Source: Ignavibacteria bacterium
Lineage (GTDB): Bacteria; Bacteroidota; Ignavibacteria; Ignavibacteriales; SURF-24
Direction: 5' to 3'
Length of the DNA stretch: 64,000 nucleotides
Assembly (NCBI GenBank): GCA_025612375.1
Contig: JAAXKN010000008.1
Location: 62,001-126,000 of the forward strand
In this document: one piece after another, positions 37,887 through 46,222 of the stretch
Layout: the number at the start of each line of letters is the position of its first letter
How positions within the stretch are numbered: position 1 is the stretch's first letter
Program-made: the position numbers and the translations under genes
Notes under the pieces: generated by a model
Seen by the model: the letters and a program-made list of their open reading frames with translations, nothing else
The model's database searches: none
What the model was told of the DNA's origin: nothing

Positions 37887-40800
37887 TCAGTTGTATTCGT
37901 CCCAGCTCTTTATTTCAAGGGTTGCCGGGGAGTACATTCTTAGAGATTTAATGTAGCGCTTTGCAAACTGCGTGTTTGTTATAAGCGGTACATTCATATC
38001 AACAGCTTTCCTTCTTATGACGTAATCGCTGTCAAGCTCGTTTTTCTCATTTGTCTTCGGGATATTTATAACTAGGTCTATCTTGCCTTCTGAAAGGTAG
38101 GTGACAATATTCGGTTCAACGTTGTCATAAGGCCTGTATAACACTTCGGCCTCCATGCCGTTTTCCTTCAGGAAGTCAGCCGTACCTTTTGTTGCATAGA
38201 ATTTTAGGCCGCGTTCATGGAGCATCTTTATGCTGTCAAGAAGTTCAGCCTTATCCTTTAAGGTTCCGGTTGAAAGCATTACGGCTTTCTTCGGCTCGCG
38301 GTGCCCGGTGGAAAGTGAGCTCTTTAAGAAGGCTTCGTTAAAGTCGTCTCCCAGGCAGGCAACTTCTCCTGTCGAGGACATTTCAACGCCTAAGACCGGA
38401 TCCGAGCCTTTAAGACGCGTAAATGAGAACTGCGAGGCCTTAACACCCACGTAATCCAGATCGAAGGACGAGCGGTCAATTCTGTTGACCCTTTCGCCCA
38501 TAATGAGCTTTGTGGCAATATCTATAAAGTTTATTTTCAGCACTTTGGATACAAAGGGGAAGCTTCTGGATGCCCTCAGGTTGCATTCAATAACCTTTAC
38601 GTCGTTATCCTTTGCTATGAACTGAATGTTGAACGGTCCCGTTATCTCAAGCGCCTCGGCAATCTGTTTTGTAATTATCTTTACGCGGCGCATCGTTTCA
38701 AGGTAAGTCCTCTGCGGCGGAAGCACCAGTGTGGCGTCCCCGGAGTGCACACCGGCATTCTCCACGTGCTCTGAAATTGCGTAGCAGAAAACTTCTCCCT
38801 GGTCGGCAACGGCATCGGCTTCAATTTCACGAGCGCCTGTGATGAATTTGCTTATTACAACAGGGTGCTCTTTGCTGATCTCGGAAGCCTTGTCGAGATA
38901 GAACTCAAGCTCATCTTCATCAAGCACTATACTCATTGCAGCGCCGCTTAAGACGTAGCTGGGCCTGATGAGTACAGGGTATTCTACTCTTGAGGCAAAT
39001 TCCTTTGCTTCCTTAAGGTCTGTAAGCTCACTCCACTGCGGCTGATCCACTTTAAGTTCATCCAGTATCTGCGAGAACTTATGCCTGTTCTCGGCGTTAT
39101 CGATCTGGCTTGGGGAAGTGCCAAGAATCTTAACTCCCGTTTCGTGCAGTTTTACTGCAAGGTTATTTGGAATCTGGCCTCCCATGGAGACGATGATGCC
39201 ATCAGGATTTTCCTTTTCATATATATCGAGCACGCGTTCAAAGGTAAGCTCTTCAAAATAAAGCTTGTCGCAGATGTCATAATCCGTGCTTACAGTCTCG
39301 GGATTGCAGTTTATCATAATTGTGCGGTAGTCGAGCTTGTTTAATGTCTGTACCGAGTTGACGCAGCACCAGTCGAACTCAACCGAGGAGCCGATTCTGT
39401 AGGCTCCGCTTCCAAGGACAACGATCTGTTCTTTCTCACCCGTTTTAATGTCATCTTCCTGACCGTTATAAGTCATATAAAGGTAGTTTGTCTTTGCCGG
39501 GTATTCTGCTGCAAGAGTGTCAATCTGTTTTACAACAGGAATAATGTTAAGGTCTTTTCTTTTCTTGCGCACAGAAAGCTCTTCTTCTTTCAATATAAGA
39601 GCAATCTGCTTGTCAGAGAAGCCTTTCTGCTTGGCATCCCTTAAAAGGTCTCCGGAAACTTTTGAAAGCTTTTTCTTTGAGAGTTCCTTTTCAACCTCCA
39701 CAATGTTCTTCATCTTGTAGAGGAACCACGGGGTGATCTTTGAAAGCTCATGAATTTTTTCTACAGAATATCCTTCCTGCAGTGCCCGTGCAATTGCAAA
39801 CATTCTTTTATCTGTCGGAGCTTCAATTGCCTTATCCAGGTCGCCTAATTCAATTTCGTTGCATACAAAGCCGTTCATACCCACGTCCAGCATGCGTATG
39901 GCTTTCTGAAGCACCTCTTCAAAGCTGCGCCCGATGGACATTACCTCACCCACAGACTTCATTTCGCTTCCTAAAAGTGTAGACACCTGGCTGAACTTCT
40001 GAAGGTCCCACCTCGGGAATTTAAGCGTAATATAGTCCAGGGCCGGTTCAAAGCATGCGCTTGTTTCCTGTGTAATAATATTTTCAACCTCATTAAGCGC
40101 GTAGCCCAATGCAAGCTTTGTTGCAATGAATGCCAGGGGGTATCCCGTTGCCTTGCTGGCCAGGGCGCTTGAGCGGCTGAGGCGGGCATTTACTTCAATA
40201 ATTCTGTAGTCATCCGAATTGGGATCAAGCGCGTACTGTATGTTGCATTCGCCGATAATTCCAAGGTGGCGTATGAGCTTAATTCCGATTGAGCGGAGCT
40301 TGAAGTTCTCCTTGGCCGAAAGCGTCTGAACGGGAGCAACAACAATGCTGTCTCCGGTGTGAATACCCATCGGGTCGACGTTTTCCATGGAGCAGATTGT
40401 AATACAGTTGTTGTAGCGGTCGCGTACAATCTCGTATTCAACTTCCTTCCAGCCGTAGAGGGATTCTTCTAAAAGTATCTGGTTTGTGAATGAAAAAGCC
40501 CTTTTTGCTTTCTCGGCCAGTTCCTCTTTATTTTTTACTATGCCTGAACCCAGCCCGCCAAGAGCGTAAGCGATTCTGACCATCAAGGGGTATCCGATCT
40601 CCTCAGCAGCGGTAAAAGTCTCCTCATATGAATTTACGGTGCGGCTTTTGGCTACCTTAAGGCCAATTTCAGTTACCTTGTTTGCAAAGAGCAGGCGGTC
40701 TTCTGTATTTTTTATCGCCTCTACCTGGGTTCCCAGTACCTTCACGTTATACTTATCCAGTATCCCTTTTTCATAAAGTTCCACGCCCACGTTTAAGGCC

Positions 40801-41081
40801 GTCTGCCCTCCGAAGCCCAAAAGAATGCTGTCGGGCTGTTCCTTCTGTATGATCTTTTCCACAAATTCAGACTTGATCGGAAGGAAATAAACCTTGTCTG
40901 CAAACTGCTCGGAGGTCTGTATGGTTGCTATGTTCGGGTTTATGAGGACAGTCTGTACGCCGTCTTCTTTAAGGGCCTTAATGGCCTGGCTTCCCGAGTA
41001 ATCGAATTCTCCTGCCTGGCCTATCTGAAGGGCCCCGGAGCCTAGAATTAAAACTTTATTTGCTTTTCTTTTTATAATCAT
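37887..41081 (-). CDS. carB: Carbamoyl-phosphate synthase large subunit
   Basis: A full-length 1064-residue CarB, which makes carbamoyl phosphate from bicarbonate, ammonia and two ATP for arginine and pyrimidine synthesis. It has two homologous ATP-grasp halves, each opening with VLGSGAxxIGxxxEFDxxxxQ-type sequence (about residues 12-30 and 560-580), and a C-terminal MGS-like allosteric domain (about 935-1064). The start overlaps the carA stop by four bases (ATGA at 41078-41081), so the two subunits are translationally coupled. Confidence 0.97.
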   Translation of the reverse strand: MIIKRKANKVLILGSGALQIGQAGEFDYSGSQAIKALKEDGVQTVLINPNIATIQTSEQFADKVYFLPIKSEFVEKIIQKEQPDSILLGFGGQTALNVGVELYEKGILDKYNVKVLGTQVEAIKNTEDRLLFANKVTEIGLKVAKSRTVNSYEETFTAAEEIGYPLMVRIAYALGGLGSGIVKNKEELAEKAKRAFSFTNQILLEESLYGWKEVEYEIVRDRYNNCITICSMENVDPMGIHTGDSIVVAPVQTLSAKENFKLRSIGIKLIRHLGIIGECNIQYALDPNSDDYRIIEVNARLSRSSALASKATGYPLAFIATKLALGYALNEVENIITQETSACFEPALDYITLKFPRWDLQKFSQVSTLLGSEMKSVGEVMSIGRSFEEVLQKAIRMLDVGMNGFVCNEIELGDLDKAIEAPTDKRMFAIARALQEGYSVEKIHELSKITPWFLYKMKNIVEVEKELSKKKLSKVSGDLLRDAKQKGFSDKQIALILKEEELSVRKKRKDLNIIPVVKQIDTLAAEYPAKTNYLYMTYNGQEDDIKTGEKEQIVVLGSGAYRIGSSVEFDWCCVNSVQTLNKLDYRTIMINCNPETVSTDYDICDKLYFEELTFERVLDIYEKENPDGIIVSMGGQIPNNLAVKLHETGVKILGTSPSQIDNAENRHKFSQILDELKVDQPQWSELTDLKEAKEFASRVEYPVLIRPSYVLSGAAMSIVLDEDELEFYLDKASEISKEHPVVISKFITGAREIEADAVADQGEVFCYAISEHVENAGVHSGDATLVLPPQRTYLETMRRVKIITKQIAEALEITGPFNIQFIAKDNDVKVIECNLRASRSFPFVSKVLKINFIDIATKLIMGERVNRIDRSSFDLDYVGVKASQFSFTRLKGSDPVLGVEMSSTGEVACLGDDFNEAFLKSSLSTGHREPKKAVMLSTGTLKDKAELLDSIKMLHERGLKFYATKGTADFLKENGMEAEVLYRPYDNVEPNIVTYLSEGKIDLVINIPKTNEKNELDSDYVIRRKAVDMNVPLITNTQFAKRYIKSLRMYSPATLEIKSWDEYN

Positions 41082-42145
41082 TTAAGTGACCTCACAAACA
41101 TATCAAAAATGAATTCCGAATCATCCGGTCCCGGCGAAGCCTCGGGGTGGAACTGGGCGCCGAATATCGGTTTGGAAATGTGAATAATACCCTCGTTAGT
41201 GCCGTCGTTATCGTTGTTGAACCATTCTCTCCAGTCCTCGGGCAGTGTCTCTGTGTTAATTGCGTAGCCGTGGTTCTGGCTCGTTATATAGCATCTTCTT
41301 GTGCCGGCTTCATTGCAGGGCTGGTTATGGCCGCGGTGGCCGTATTTAAGCTTGTATGTATCGGCTCCTGCTGCAAGGGCAAGTATCTGGCTTCCCAGGC
41401 AGATGCCTAAGATAGGGCGTCCGCTCTGAATTTCTTTCTTTGTATTTTCAATTGTAACTTTGCACATCTTGGGATCTCCCGGTCCGTTTGAGATCACCAC
41501 GCCGTCTGCGGCTTCCCTTGTAAAATCATAATCGTAAGGCACCCTCATAACGGAGATATCCCTTTTGAGGAATGCCTGGAAGATGTTGTTCTTGGCCCCG
41601 CAGTCGACAACCACAATTTTCTTCTGGCTTTTTGCATAAAAGACGGGTTCTTTTACGCTTACTTCACCTACGAGGTCTGTCTGGTTCGGATCCTCAAAAT
41701 CCTGTTCTTCGCCCGTTTCAGTTACAATCTTGCCCAGCATGGTTCCTTTTTCACGGAGTTTCCTGGTGAGCATTCTCGTATCTATGCCGTAGATGCCGGG
41801 AATGTCCTGCTGGCACATCCAGTCGGATAGTGAGCGCGAGGCGTTCCAGTGCGAATAGTTTTCCGAGTAGTCGGATACGATTAGTCCCCTTACGTGAATC
41901 TGTTCAGATTCAAAATGCTTTAAGAGGTTGTTTTCCCTCGTGTCATCCGGCACGCCGTAGTTGCCTATGAGGGGATAGGTGCAGACGAGAATCTGTCCGC
42001 GGTAGGAGGGATCTGTCATGGTCTCAGGGTAACCTACCATACCGGTATTAAAGACCACTTCGCCCGTGGCATTCTTAAGGCTCCCGAAGGAATACCCGCT
42101 GAATTCCGATCCGTCCTGAAGTACAAGTTTAACTTTATTTTTCAT
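41078..42145 (-). CDS. carA: Carbamoyl-phosphate synthase small subunit
   Basis: A 355-residue glutamine amidotransferase subunit that delivers ammonia to CarB. The class I glutaminase nucleophile is Cys249 in GICLGSQ and the His/Glu pair is in FHPEASPG. The N-terminal CPSase small-chain domain (about 5-140) is complete. The transcript would start in the 42146-42300 region, which contains a perfect inverted repeat. Confidence 0.96.
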   Translation of the reverse strand: MKNKVKLVLQDGSEFSGYSFGSLKNATGEVVFNTGMVGYPETMTDPSYRGQILVCTYPLIGNYGVPDDTRENNLLKHFESEQIHVRGLIVSDYSENYSHWNASRSLSDWMCQQDIPGIYGIDTRMLTRKLREKGTMLGKIVTETGEEQDFEDPNQTDLVGEVSVKEPVFYAKSQKKIVVVDCGAKNNIFQAFLKRDISVMRVPYDYDFTREAADGVVISNGPGDPKMCKVTIENTKKEIQSGRPILGICLGSQILALAAGADTYKLKYGHRGHNQPCNEAGTRRCYITSQNHGYAINTETLPEDWREWFNNDNDGTNEGIIHISKPIFGAQFHPEASPGPDDSEFIFDMFVRSLK

Positions 42146-42232
42146 TTATATGATTGCCTGGTTATTAAAATCTTAAAGTACAAAACAGAGCTAAAAAATA
42201 TTAAGCCAAAATCCGCCAATTTAGTTCCTTTA

Positions 42233-42270
42233 TTATACAATCTGTTTAAATCCGGCCGCAGATTGTATAA
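42233..42270 (-). promoter_or_regulatory. Perfect 12-bp inverted repeat upstream of carA
   Basis: TTATACAATCTG (42233-42244) and CAGATTGTATAA (42259-42270) are exact reverse complements separated by 14 bases. The repeat ends 88 bp before the carA start and follows the terminator, so it lies in the carAB promoter or leader. It could be an operator or an RNA hairpin. No run of U follows it, so it is not itself a terminator. Confidence 0.6.
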
Positions 42271-42284
42271 TTATGCAAATTGCC

Positions 42285-42313
42285 AAAAAAAAAGCCACTT
42301 CAAAAAGTGGCTT
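42285..42313 (-). terminator. Intrinsic terminator upstream of carAB
   Basis: AAGCCACTT (42292-42300) and AAGTGGCTT (42305-42313) form a nine-bp stem with a four-base loop. On the minus strand it is followed by nine T residues. It may end the 42567-43588 transcript, or act as an attenuator if the carAB promoter is further upstream. Confidence 0.85.
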
Positions 42314-42566
42314 CTTTAAAAAACTATTTTTCCTTCATCCTGTGAAGTATTTACCCCGGGCCCCTTTTTGAAAGGGGAAAAATAAGCTTCTGGAAAGTTT
42401 CCTGTATTAAATTCCTTTGTATTTCTATAAAAAGTAATTTCCAATATCCTTACTGCCGGTTAAAATTTATGCAAAATTCTGACATTAAATATAATTAAAA
42501 TGCCGCATAATATCAATGAAACAATTCTGGTGGCTTTCATTTTGCACCAGAGGGCAGAAGGAGTGA

Positions 42567-43133
42567 TTACCTGAATTTAAGTGCCAGCCTGGGGTTGTCT
42601 TCTCTGATGAAGCAGAACAGTATGCCCAGTATTATCTGGAAGCCGGTAATAAAATTAAAATAAACTATTCCGCTATTCCATTCAAATATAACATTGATAA
42701 ACTTAAGCATCATGGATGTTTCATATGTAAGCAGCAACAGATGAAAAACCTGAATCATTCCGTTTTTATAAACGTAACTTACCGTGTACTTGAAAAGAAC
42801 AAAGACGATCATGAGGTGGATGATACCTATTAAGATTATCAGGTCTGAAGCCCGCAGGAAAGATATTGCAGCTATGTAAAGTATAAAAGCAGGAATGAGA
42901 TAAAGGAGTCTTAAATACCTGTTTTGCTGAGGTAGAGATAAAAAAAGACCTGCCGAGAATAAAATAAACAGTGGAATTGACCATTCCAGGTTAAAATAGC
43001 CCAATGCCATTGTGACCGGGTCAGAAAGGCCAAGTATCAGGAAGTAATAAAAAAACCTGCCCCTGAACTGCCTCAGGGGCGGGAAAATCCAGATAATTAC
43101 AGATAAATAAGTTATCAGTTTTGCAATAATCAT
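42567..43133 (-). CDS. Hypothetical integral membrane protein, 188 aa
   Basis: An unrecognised protein with about six hydrophobic segments spread over the whole length and few charged residues outside short loops, ending REDNPRLALKFR. I chose the ATG at 43133, which begins two bases after the upstream stop. A TTG at 43145 would overlap the upstream gene. It is probably co-transcribed with the exported protein before it and lies downstream of the two-component genes on the same strand. Confidence 0.75.
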   Translation of the reverse strand: MIIAKLITYLSVIIWIFPPLRQFRGRFFYYFLILGLSDPVTMALGYFNLEWSIPLFILFSAGLFLSLPQQNRYLRLLYLIPAFILYIAAISFLRASDLIILIGIIHLMIVFVLFKYTVSYVYKNGMIQVFHLLLLTYETSMMLKFINVIFEWNSGIVYFNFITGFQIILGILFCFIREDNPRLALKFR

Positions 43134-43135
43134 AT

Positions 43136-43588
43136 TTAGAAGCAATTAGGAGGACACAATTTGGCCATATCCATGGTGCTTTCGGCGTATGTAAGAGTAA
43201 CTACGTCCGCTCTTTTTTCAATGTGTACCTTATCCTCGCTTCCTCTGCTGAGCAGGTCCCTTACTACCGAGACACTGAATTTCCTGAATATTTCGGTAGG
43301 AAAAGAATTTTTCATCTGCCCATAATTAAATATCACCTTTTTTTTGCCGTTAGCAATGTAAAGGTCGTCGCTGTCGTAATTAAACATAACATAGTCGCCT
43401 GCCTGATCAAGAAGAGCCTTTACTGCATTAACGTCAATATCGAACTTCTTAAGCACGGGACCGAACATCTGGTCGGCCTCGGCCTTTGTGAATATTTTTC
43501 CAATGACTTCCTGTGCGGAAAGAAGGTTTGGGACAAAAAACATAAAAAATGAGAAAAATAATAAAGTTTTAAGTATTGGGGTTTTCAT
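43136..43588 (-). CDS. Hypothetical exported protein with C-terminal cysteine pair, 150 aa
   Basis: An unrecognised protein with a signal peptide (about 1-24, ending LLSAQ). The mature part contains an alternating hydrophobic pattern (YVMFNYDSDDLYIANGKKKVIFNY cut here) suggesting beta-strands, and it ends KLCPPNCF with two cysteines close to the C-terminus. The ATG at 43588 places the signal peptide first; an ATG at 43639 would precede it with a non-signal stretch. It overlaps nothing and is followed after two bases by the membrane protein gene. Confidence 0.75.
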   Translation of the reverse strand: MKTPILKTLLFFSFFMFFVPNLLSAQEVIGKIFTKAEADQMFGPVLKKFDIDVNAVKALLDQAGDYVMFNYDSDDLYIANGKKKVIFNYGQMKNSFPTEIFRKFSVSVVRDLLSRGSEDKVHIEKRADVVTLTYAESTMDMAKLCPPNCF

Positions 43589-43630
43589 CTCTTTTCCAGA
43601 TTTTAGTACGAAAAAATACGGAACTATTTG

Positions 43631-43649
43631 CCGCATCACTTTAATGCGG
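43631..43649. promoter_or_regulatory. Short CCGCAT inverted repeat upstream of the exported protein
   Basis: CCGCAT (43631-43636) and ATGCGG (43644-43649) form a six-bp inverted repeat with seven bases between, in the 139-bp gap between the response regulator and the exported protein gene. It may be an operator. Confidence 0.35.
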
Positions 43650-43727
43650 AGCGTCGAAAAAACGCATAAAAGAATTAATAAGCAAAATAAATCTAAAAAA
43701 TCCTGTCCTTAAGTTAAAATATTTAGG

Positions 43728-44393
43728 CTAAATAATCTTATTTAAAATAGCATATTTAATCATCTGGGAGGAAGACGATACTTTCAGCTTTTTCATAAGA
43801 CTGCCTCTGTGCGTTTCAACAGTTTTCCTGCTGATACCGAGTATTGAACCTATTTCAGCACTGCTAAGGCCTTCACAGACATACCTGAGGACTTCCAGCT
43901 CCCTGGGACTCAACTGCACATCCTCACGGCTAACGGTTTCTGTGTTATTTGCTGCAGAATACTTTTTAACAATTTCATCCAGCCTGCTTTCGGTGTAACC
44001 CTTTCCGAAATACTGGTCCCCCTGGTAGACAGACTTAATGGCGAGCACCAGTTCGCCTTTTACAATACTTTTATGCACAAGTCCTTTTCCACCTGCATTA
44101 AGCACCTGATAGACATATTCATCACCCTCATAAACTGATACAAAGAGTACTTTTGCTGCAGGATCTTTTTTTGTTATCTGTTTTACAGCCTCAATACCTG
44201 ACATTACAGGCATTGAAATATCCGTCAGAACTACGTCGGGATGTATCTCGGTGTATTTATTAATAAGATCACGCCCGTTATCCGCCTCGCCGACGACATA
44301 AATATCGTCAATGCTGTCCAGCAGGCTTACTATTCCGCCCCTGACCAGGTTGTGATCATCTGCAATAAGTACTCTTACAGGTCCTTCACTCAT
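43728..44393 (-). CDS. NarL/FixJ-type response regulator
   Basis: A 221-residue two-component regulator. The receiver domain has the acidic pair in ADDHN (Asp12, Asp13), the phosphorylation site Asp58 in LTDISMP and the conserved Lys in the SVYEGDEYV region. The C-terminal LuxR-type helix-turn-helix (about 155-215) has LSPRELEVLRYVCEGLSSAEI. The ATG at 44393 is one base after the kinase stop (TGAAATG), so the genes are coupled; an ATG at 44423 would lie inside the kinase gene. It is the obvious candidate to bind the palindromes at 45873-46238. Confidence 0.93.
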   Translation of the reverse strand: MSEGPVRVLIADDHNLVRGGIVSLLDSIDDIYVVGEADNGRDLINKYTEIHPDVVLTDISMPVMSGIEAVKQITKKDPAAKVLFVSVYEGDEYVYQVLNAGGKGLVHKSIVKGELVLAIKSVYQGDQYFGKGYTESRLDEIVKKYSAANNTETVSREDVQLSPRELEVLRYVCEGLSSAEIGSILGISRKTVETHRGSLMKKLKVSSSSQMIKYAILNKII

Positions 44394-44394
44394 T

Positions 44395-45582
44395 TCAATT
44401 CGCTCCCAGCGGGAAATCCGCAAATATAATTGTTCCGTCCTCAGGAGAAGAAGTTATTCTGAAAGTTCCGTTGTGGCTTTTTGCCCTCTCCTGCATATTC
44501 CTGATTCCCATCCCTTTTTTATTGCGGGGTTTATTCAGGTCAAACCCTATACCATCATCGGAAATAATGAGCCGGATTGAAGAGTTTTTTTTAAGGAGCT
44601 GAATATTAAATTCGCGGGCGCCTGAATATTTGATAATATTACTTAAGGCTTCCTGTACTATCCTGAAGATCGTGGTTTCAAGGCCCGAGTCCAGCCTTTC
44701 TTCCATATCTATAAAGTTTATGTTTCCCTGCATATTGCTCTTCCGCTTTATGTTGTCCACAAGCGTTATTAAAGCCGGTATAAGTCCTATTTCCACCAGT
44801 ATAATCGGTTTCAGGGAATGTGAAATTTCCTTCAGGTCGTTTGTAATCTGTCCTAATATGCGTGAGATTTCCAGGTATTCGGGTGAATTTTCATTTCCCG
44901 TAAGGTCCGTGAGTCTTTTCTGAAGATAGAGCCTCAGGAGAATAAGGTTCTGTCCTACGCCGTCGTGCAGTTCGCGTGAGATCCTTTGGCGTTCTTCTTC
45001 AATTTTATTCTGCAGGTGATTTGAGAACTCCTCCAGCTCCTTCTGAGATTTTTCCAGCTCCTCCTGCTGAGTCTTAAGCTGTGTGATGTCGTGCAGATAG
45101 ATCTGTGCGATATTTAAGTAGCCAATACCATTTATCTGGACGGAGTAGTGTTTTCCCATGGTTTCTTCATAGAACAGGAAGCTTTCATTTTTTTCAATAA
45201 AATTTTTCAGTTCAGGATGAAAAGATGGAAGTATGGTGCTTATATGTTTTCCGGTAAACTCATTAAAGCCTTTGCTGTTTGCCGCGGGATTGGTGAAAAT
45301 TATTTCGCCCGTGGAATCAATCCTCAAAAGTGGGTCGGGGTCAAGGTCTGCAAAAAGCGCCATAAGGCGTACATTCTGCATCTTCAGCCTTTTTTCCATA
45401 TTGGAGTAATTTCTCTGCTGTGGTATAACTACATACCGGGCGGTAAGATAGAGTATTACCAGCACCAGGACTGTAATCAGCAGTGAAAAGTTGACGGGGT
45501 TGCGGTAATCCTGCAGGAGCTTAAGATACTCCTTTACCTCGTCAAAAATATTACTTTGCAAAATGTAAAAAGCTAACTTCAT
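44395..45582 (-). CDS. Membrane sensor histidine kinase, NarX/DesK type (HisKA_3)
   Basis: A 395-residue kinase. One membrane helix is at about 33-53, followed by a PAS-like domain (about 75-165), a coiled coil (about 168-198), and the HisKA_3 dimerisation helix with phospho-acceptor His206 in ISRELHDGVGQN. The ATPase domain has the N box EALSNIIKYS and the G box DDGIGFD and GMGIRNM. There is no large extracytoplasmic domain, so it likely senses an intracellular or membrane signal. It follows the 76-aa gene after six bases and precedes its regulator. Confidence 0.93.
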   Translation of the reverse strand: MKLAFYILQSNIFDEVKEYLKLLQDYRNPVNFSLLITVLVLVILYLTARYVVIPQQRNYSNMEKRLKMQNVRLMALFADLDPDPLLRIDSTGEIIFTNPAANSKGFNEFTGKHISTILPSFHPELKNFIEKNESFLFYEETMGKHYSVQINGIGYLNIAQIYLHDITQLKTQQEELEKSQKELEEFSNHLQNKIEEERQRISRELHDGVGQNLILLRLYLQKRLTDLTGNENSPEYLEISRILGQITNDLKEISHSLKPIILVEIGLIPALITLVDNIKRKSNMQGNINFIDMEERLDSGLETTIFRIVQEALSNIIKYSGAREFNIQLLKKNSSIRLIISDDGIGFDLNKPRNKKGMGIRNMQERAKSHNGTFRITSSPEDGTIIFADFPLGAN

Positions 45583-45588
45583 TTGAGT

Positions 45589-45819
45589 TTAACTTACCAC
45601 CTTTTCAACGAAAGCGTCAATGAACTTGTTGATTTTTTTTGACGTATCTGCATTTTGGCCGGCGTAGTCGATTGCCTCATATACGGAAACCTCGTCCAGT
45701 TCAGGGATTTTTTCCTGAATTTCTTTTGACAGATAGTACTTGTCCTGATACTGTGCACAGTCGAAGTACTGTCCTTCAAGGATTTCGCGCAGGGCTTTTT
45801 TCATTTTCTGCTTATTCAT
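45589..45819 (-). CDS. Hypothetical 76-aa protein, first gene of the two-component operon
   Basis: An unrecognised small soluble protein (MNKQKMKKALREILEG...). It is mostly predicted helical, acidic-basic mixed, with no signal or membrane segment and one cysteine. The ATG at 45819 is preferred over a TTG three bases earlier. GGA lies about eight bases upstream. It begins the transcript that continues into the kinase six bases later, and its promoter (boxes at 45845-45872) carries an operator next to the -35 box. It may be an accessory or anti-kinase subunit. Confidence 0.7.
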   Translation of the reverse strand: MNKQKMKKALREILEGQYFDCAQYQDKYYLSKEIQEKIPELDEVSVYEAIDYAGQNADTSKKINKFIDAFVEKVVS

Positions 45820-45844
45820 CAAAACATTCCAATATCAGAATGCA

Positions 45845-45872
45845 AACATACAGTTTCCTGTGAGAAAATCAA
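45845..45872 (-). promoter_or_regulatory. Predicted promoter of the 76-aa/kinase/regulator operon
   Basis: On the minus strand TTGATT (45867-45872) and TATGTT (45845-45850) are separated by 16 bp. The -35 box directly touches operator S0 at 45873. The expected start of transcription is near 45838, about 19 bases before the ATG. Confidence 0.6.
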
Positions 45873-45907
45873 TCGGTAGAATTACTGAGGGTCAGTAATT
45901 CTACTGA
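45873..45907. promoter_or_regulatory. Operators S0 and S1 (TCAGTA-N4-TACTGA) on the kinase side
   Basis: S0 is TCGGTA-GAAT-TACTGA (45873-45888, one mismatch) and S1 is TCAGTA-ATTC-TACTGA (45892-45907, perfect). Their centres are 19 bp apart. S0 adjoins the minus-strand -35 box. Confidence 0.8.
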
Positions 45908-45911
45908 GTTT

Positions 45912-45927
45912 AAAAGTATACACTTTT
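45912..45927. promoter_or_regulatory. Palindrome B1 (AAAAGT-N4-ACTTTT)
   Basis: AAAAGT-ATAC-ACTTTT at 45912-45927, centre 20 bp from S1. It is the exact reverse complement of B2 at 46170-46185. Confidence 0.7.
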
Positions 45928-45974
45928 ACTTGCTTTGTGCGAATTTAGCCCTTTTCCCAACGTTATTTCTTAAA

Positions 45975-45991
45975 TCAGTATTTTTTACTGA
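45975..45991. promoter_or_regulatory. Operator S2 (five-base spacer variant)
   Basis: TCAGTA-TTTTT-TACTGA, perfect half-sites but a spacer of five instead of four. It lies in the interior of the region. Confidence 0.65.
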
Positions 45992-46097
45992 CTGGCGGAA
46001 AAATCTGATTCTCTTTGATTATCCTTTATAGGTTTACTGCTTTTTCTTGCTGCCGGGCCTGAAAAAAGTGAAAAATTTTTTTTCAGGATTGGGTGAC

Positions 46098-46113
46098 TCA
46101 GTAAAAATACTGA
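46098..46113. promoter_or_regulatory. Operator S3
   Basis: TCAGTA-AAAA-TACTGA, within a longer ten-plus-ten palindrome (46096-46115 including AC and GT). The left flank GGGTGAC is shared with S4 read in reverse. Confidence 0.75.
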
Positions 46114-46169
46114 GTTCTTTAAAAAGCTTTGAAAACAAGCTGAATTCACACAAATTTATTGCGCTTTTT

Positions 46170-46205
46170 AAAAGTGTATACTTTTAAACTCAGTAAAAAT
46201 ACTGA
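46170..46205. promoter_or_regulatory. Palindrome B2 with operator S4
   Basis: B2 is AAAAGT-GTAT-ACTTTT (46170-46185) and S4 is TCAGTA-AAAA-TACTGA (46190-46205), centres 20 bp apart. The 36-bp block is the inverted copy of 45892-45927 with two differences, both in the S spacer. Confidence 0.8.
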
Positions 46206-46222
46206 GTCACCCCCCTTAAAAA

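Larger units (their letters stand above)
42146..42566. other. 421-bp intergenic region upstream of carAB
   Basis: No gene is recognisable. On the minus strand it contains, in order of transcription, a CCCCTTT/AAAGGGG hairpin (42361-42377), a strong terminator (42285-42313) and a 12-bp perfect inverted repeat (42233-42270), then the carA start. Confidence 0.6.
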
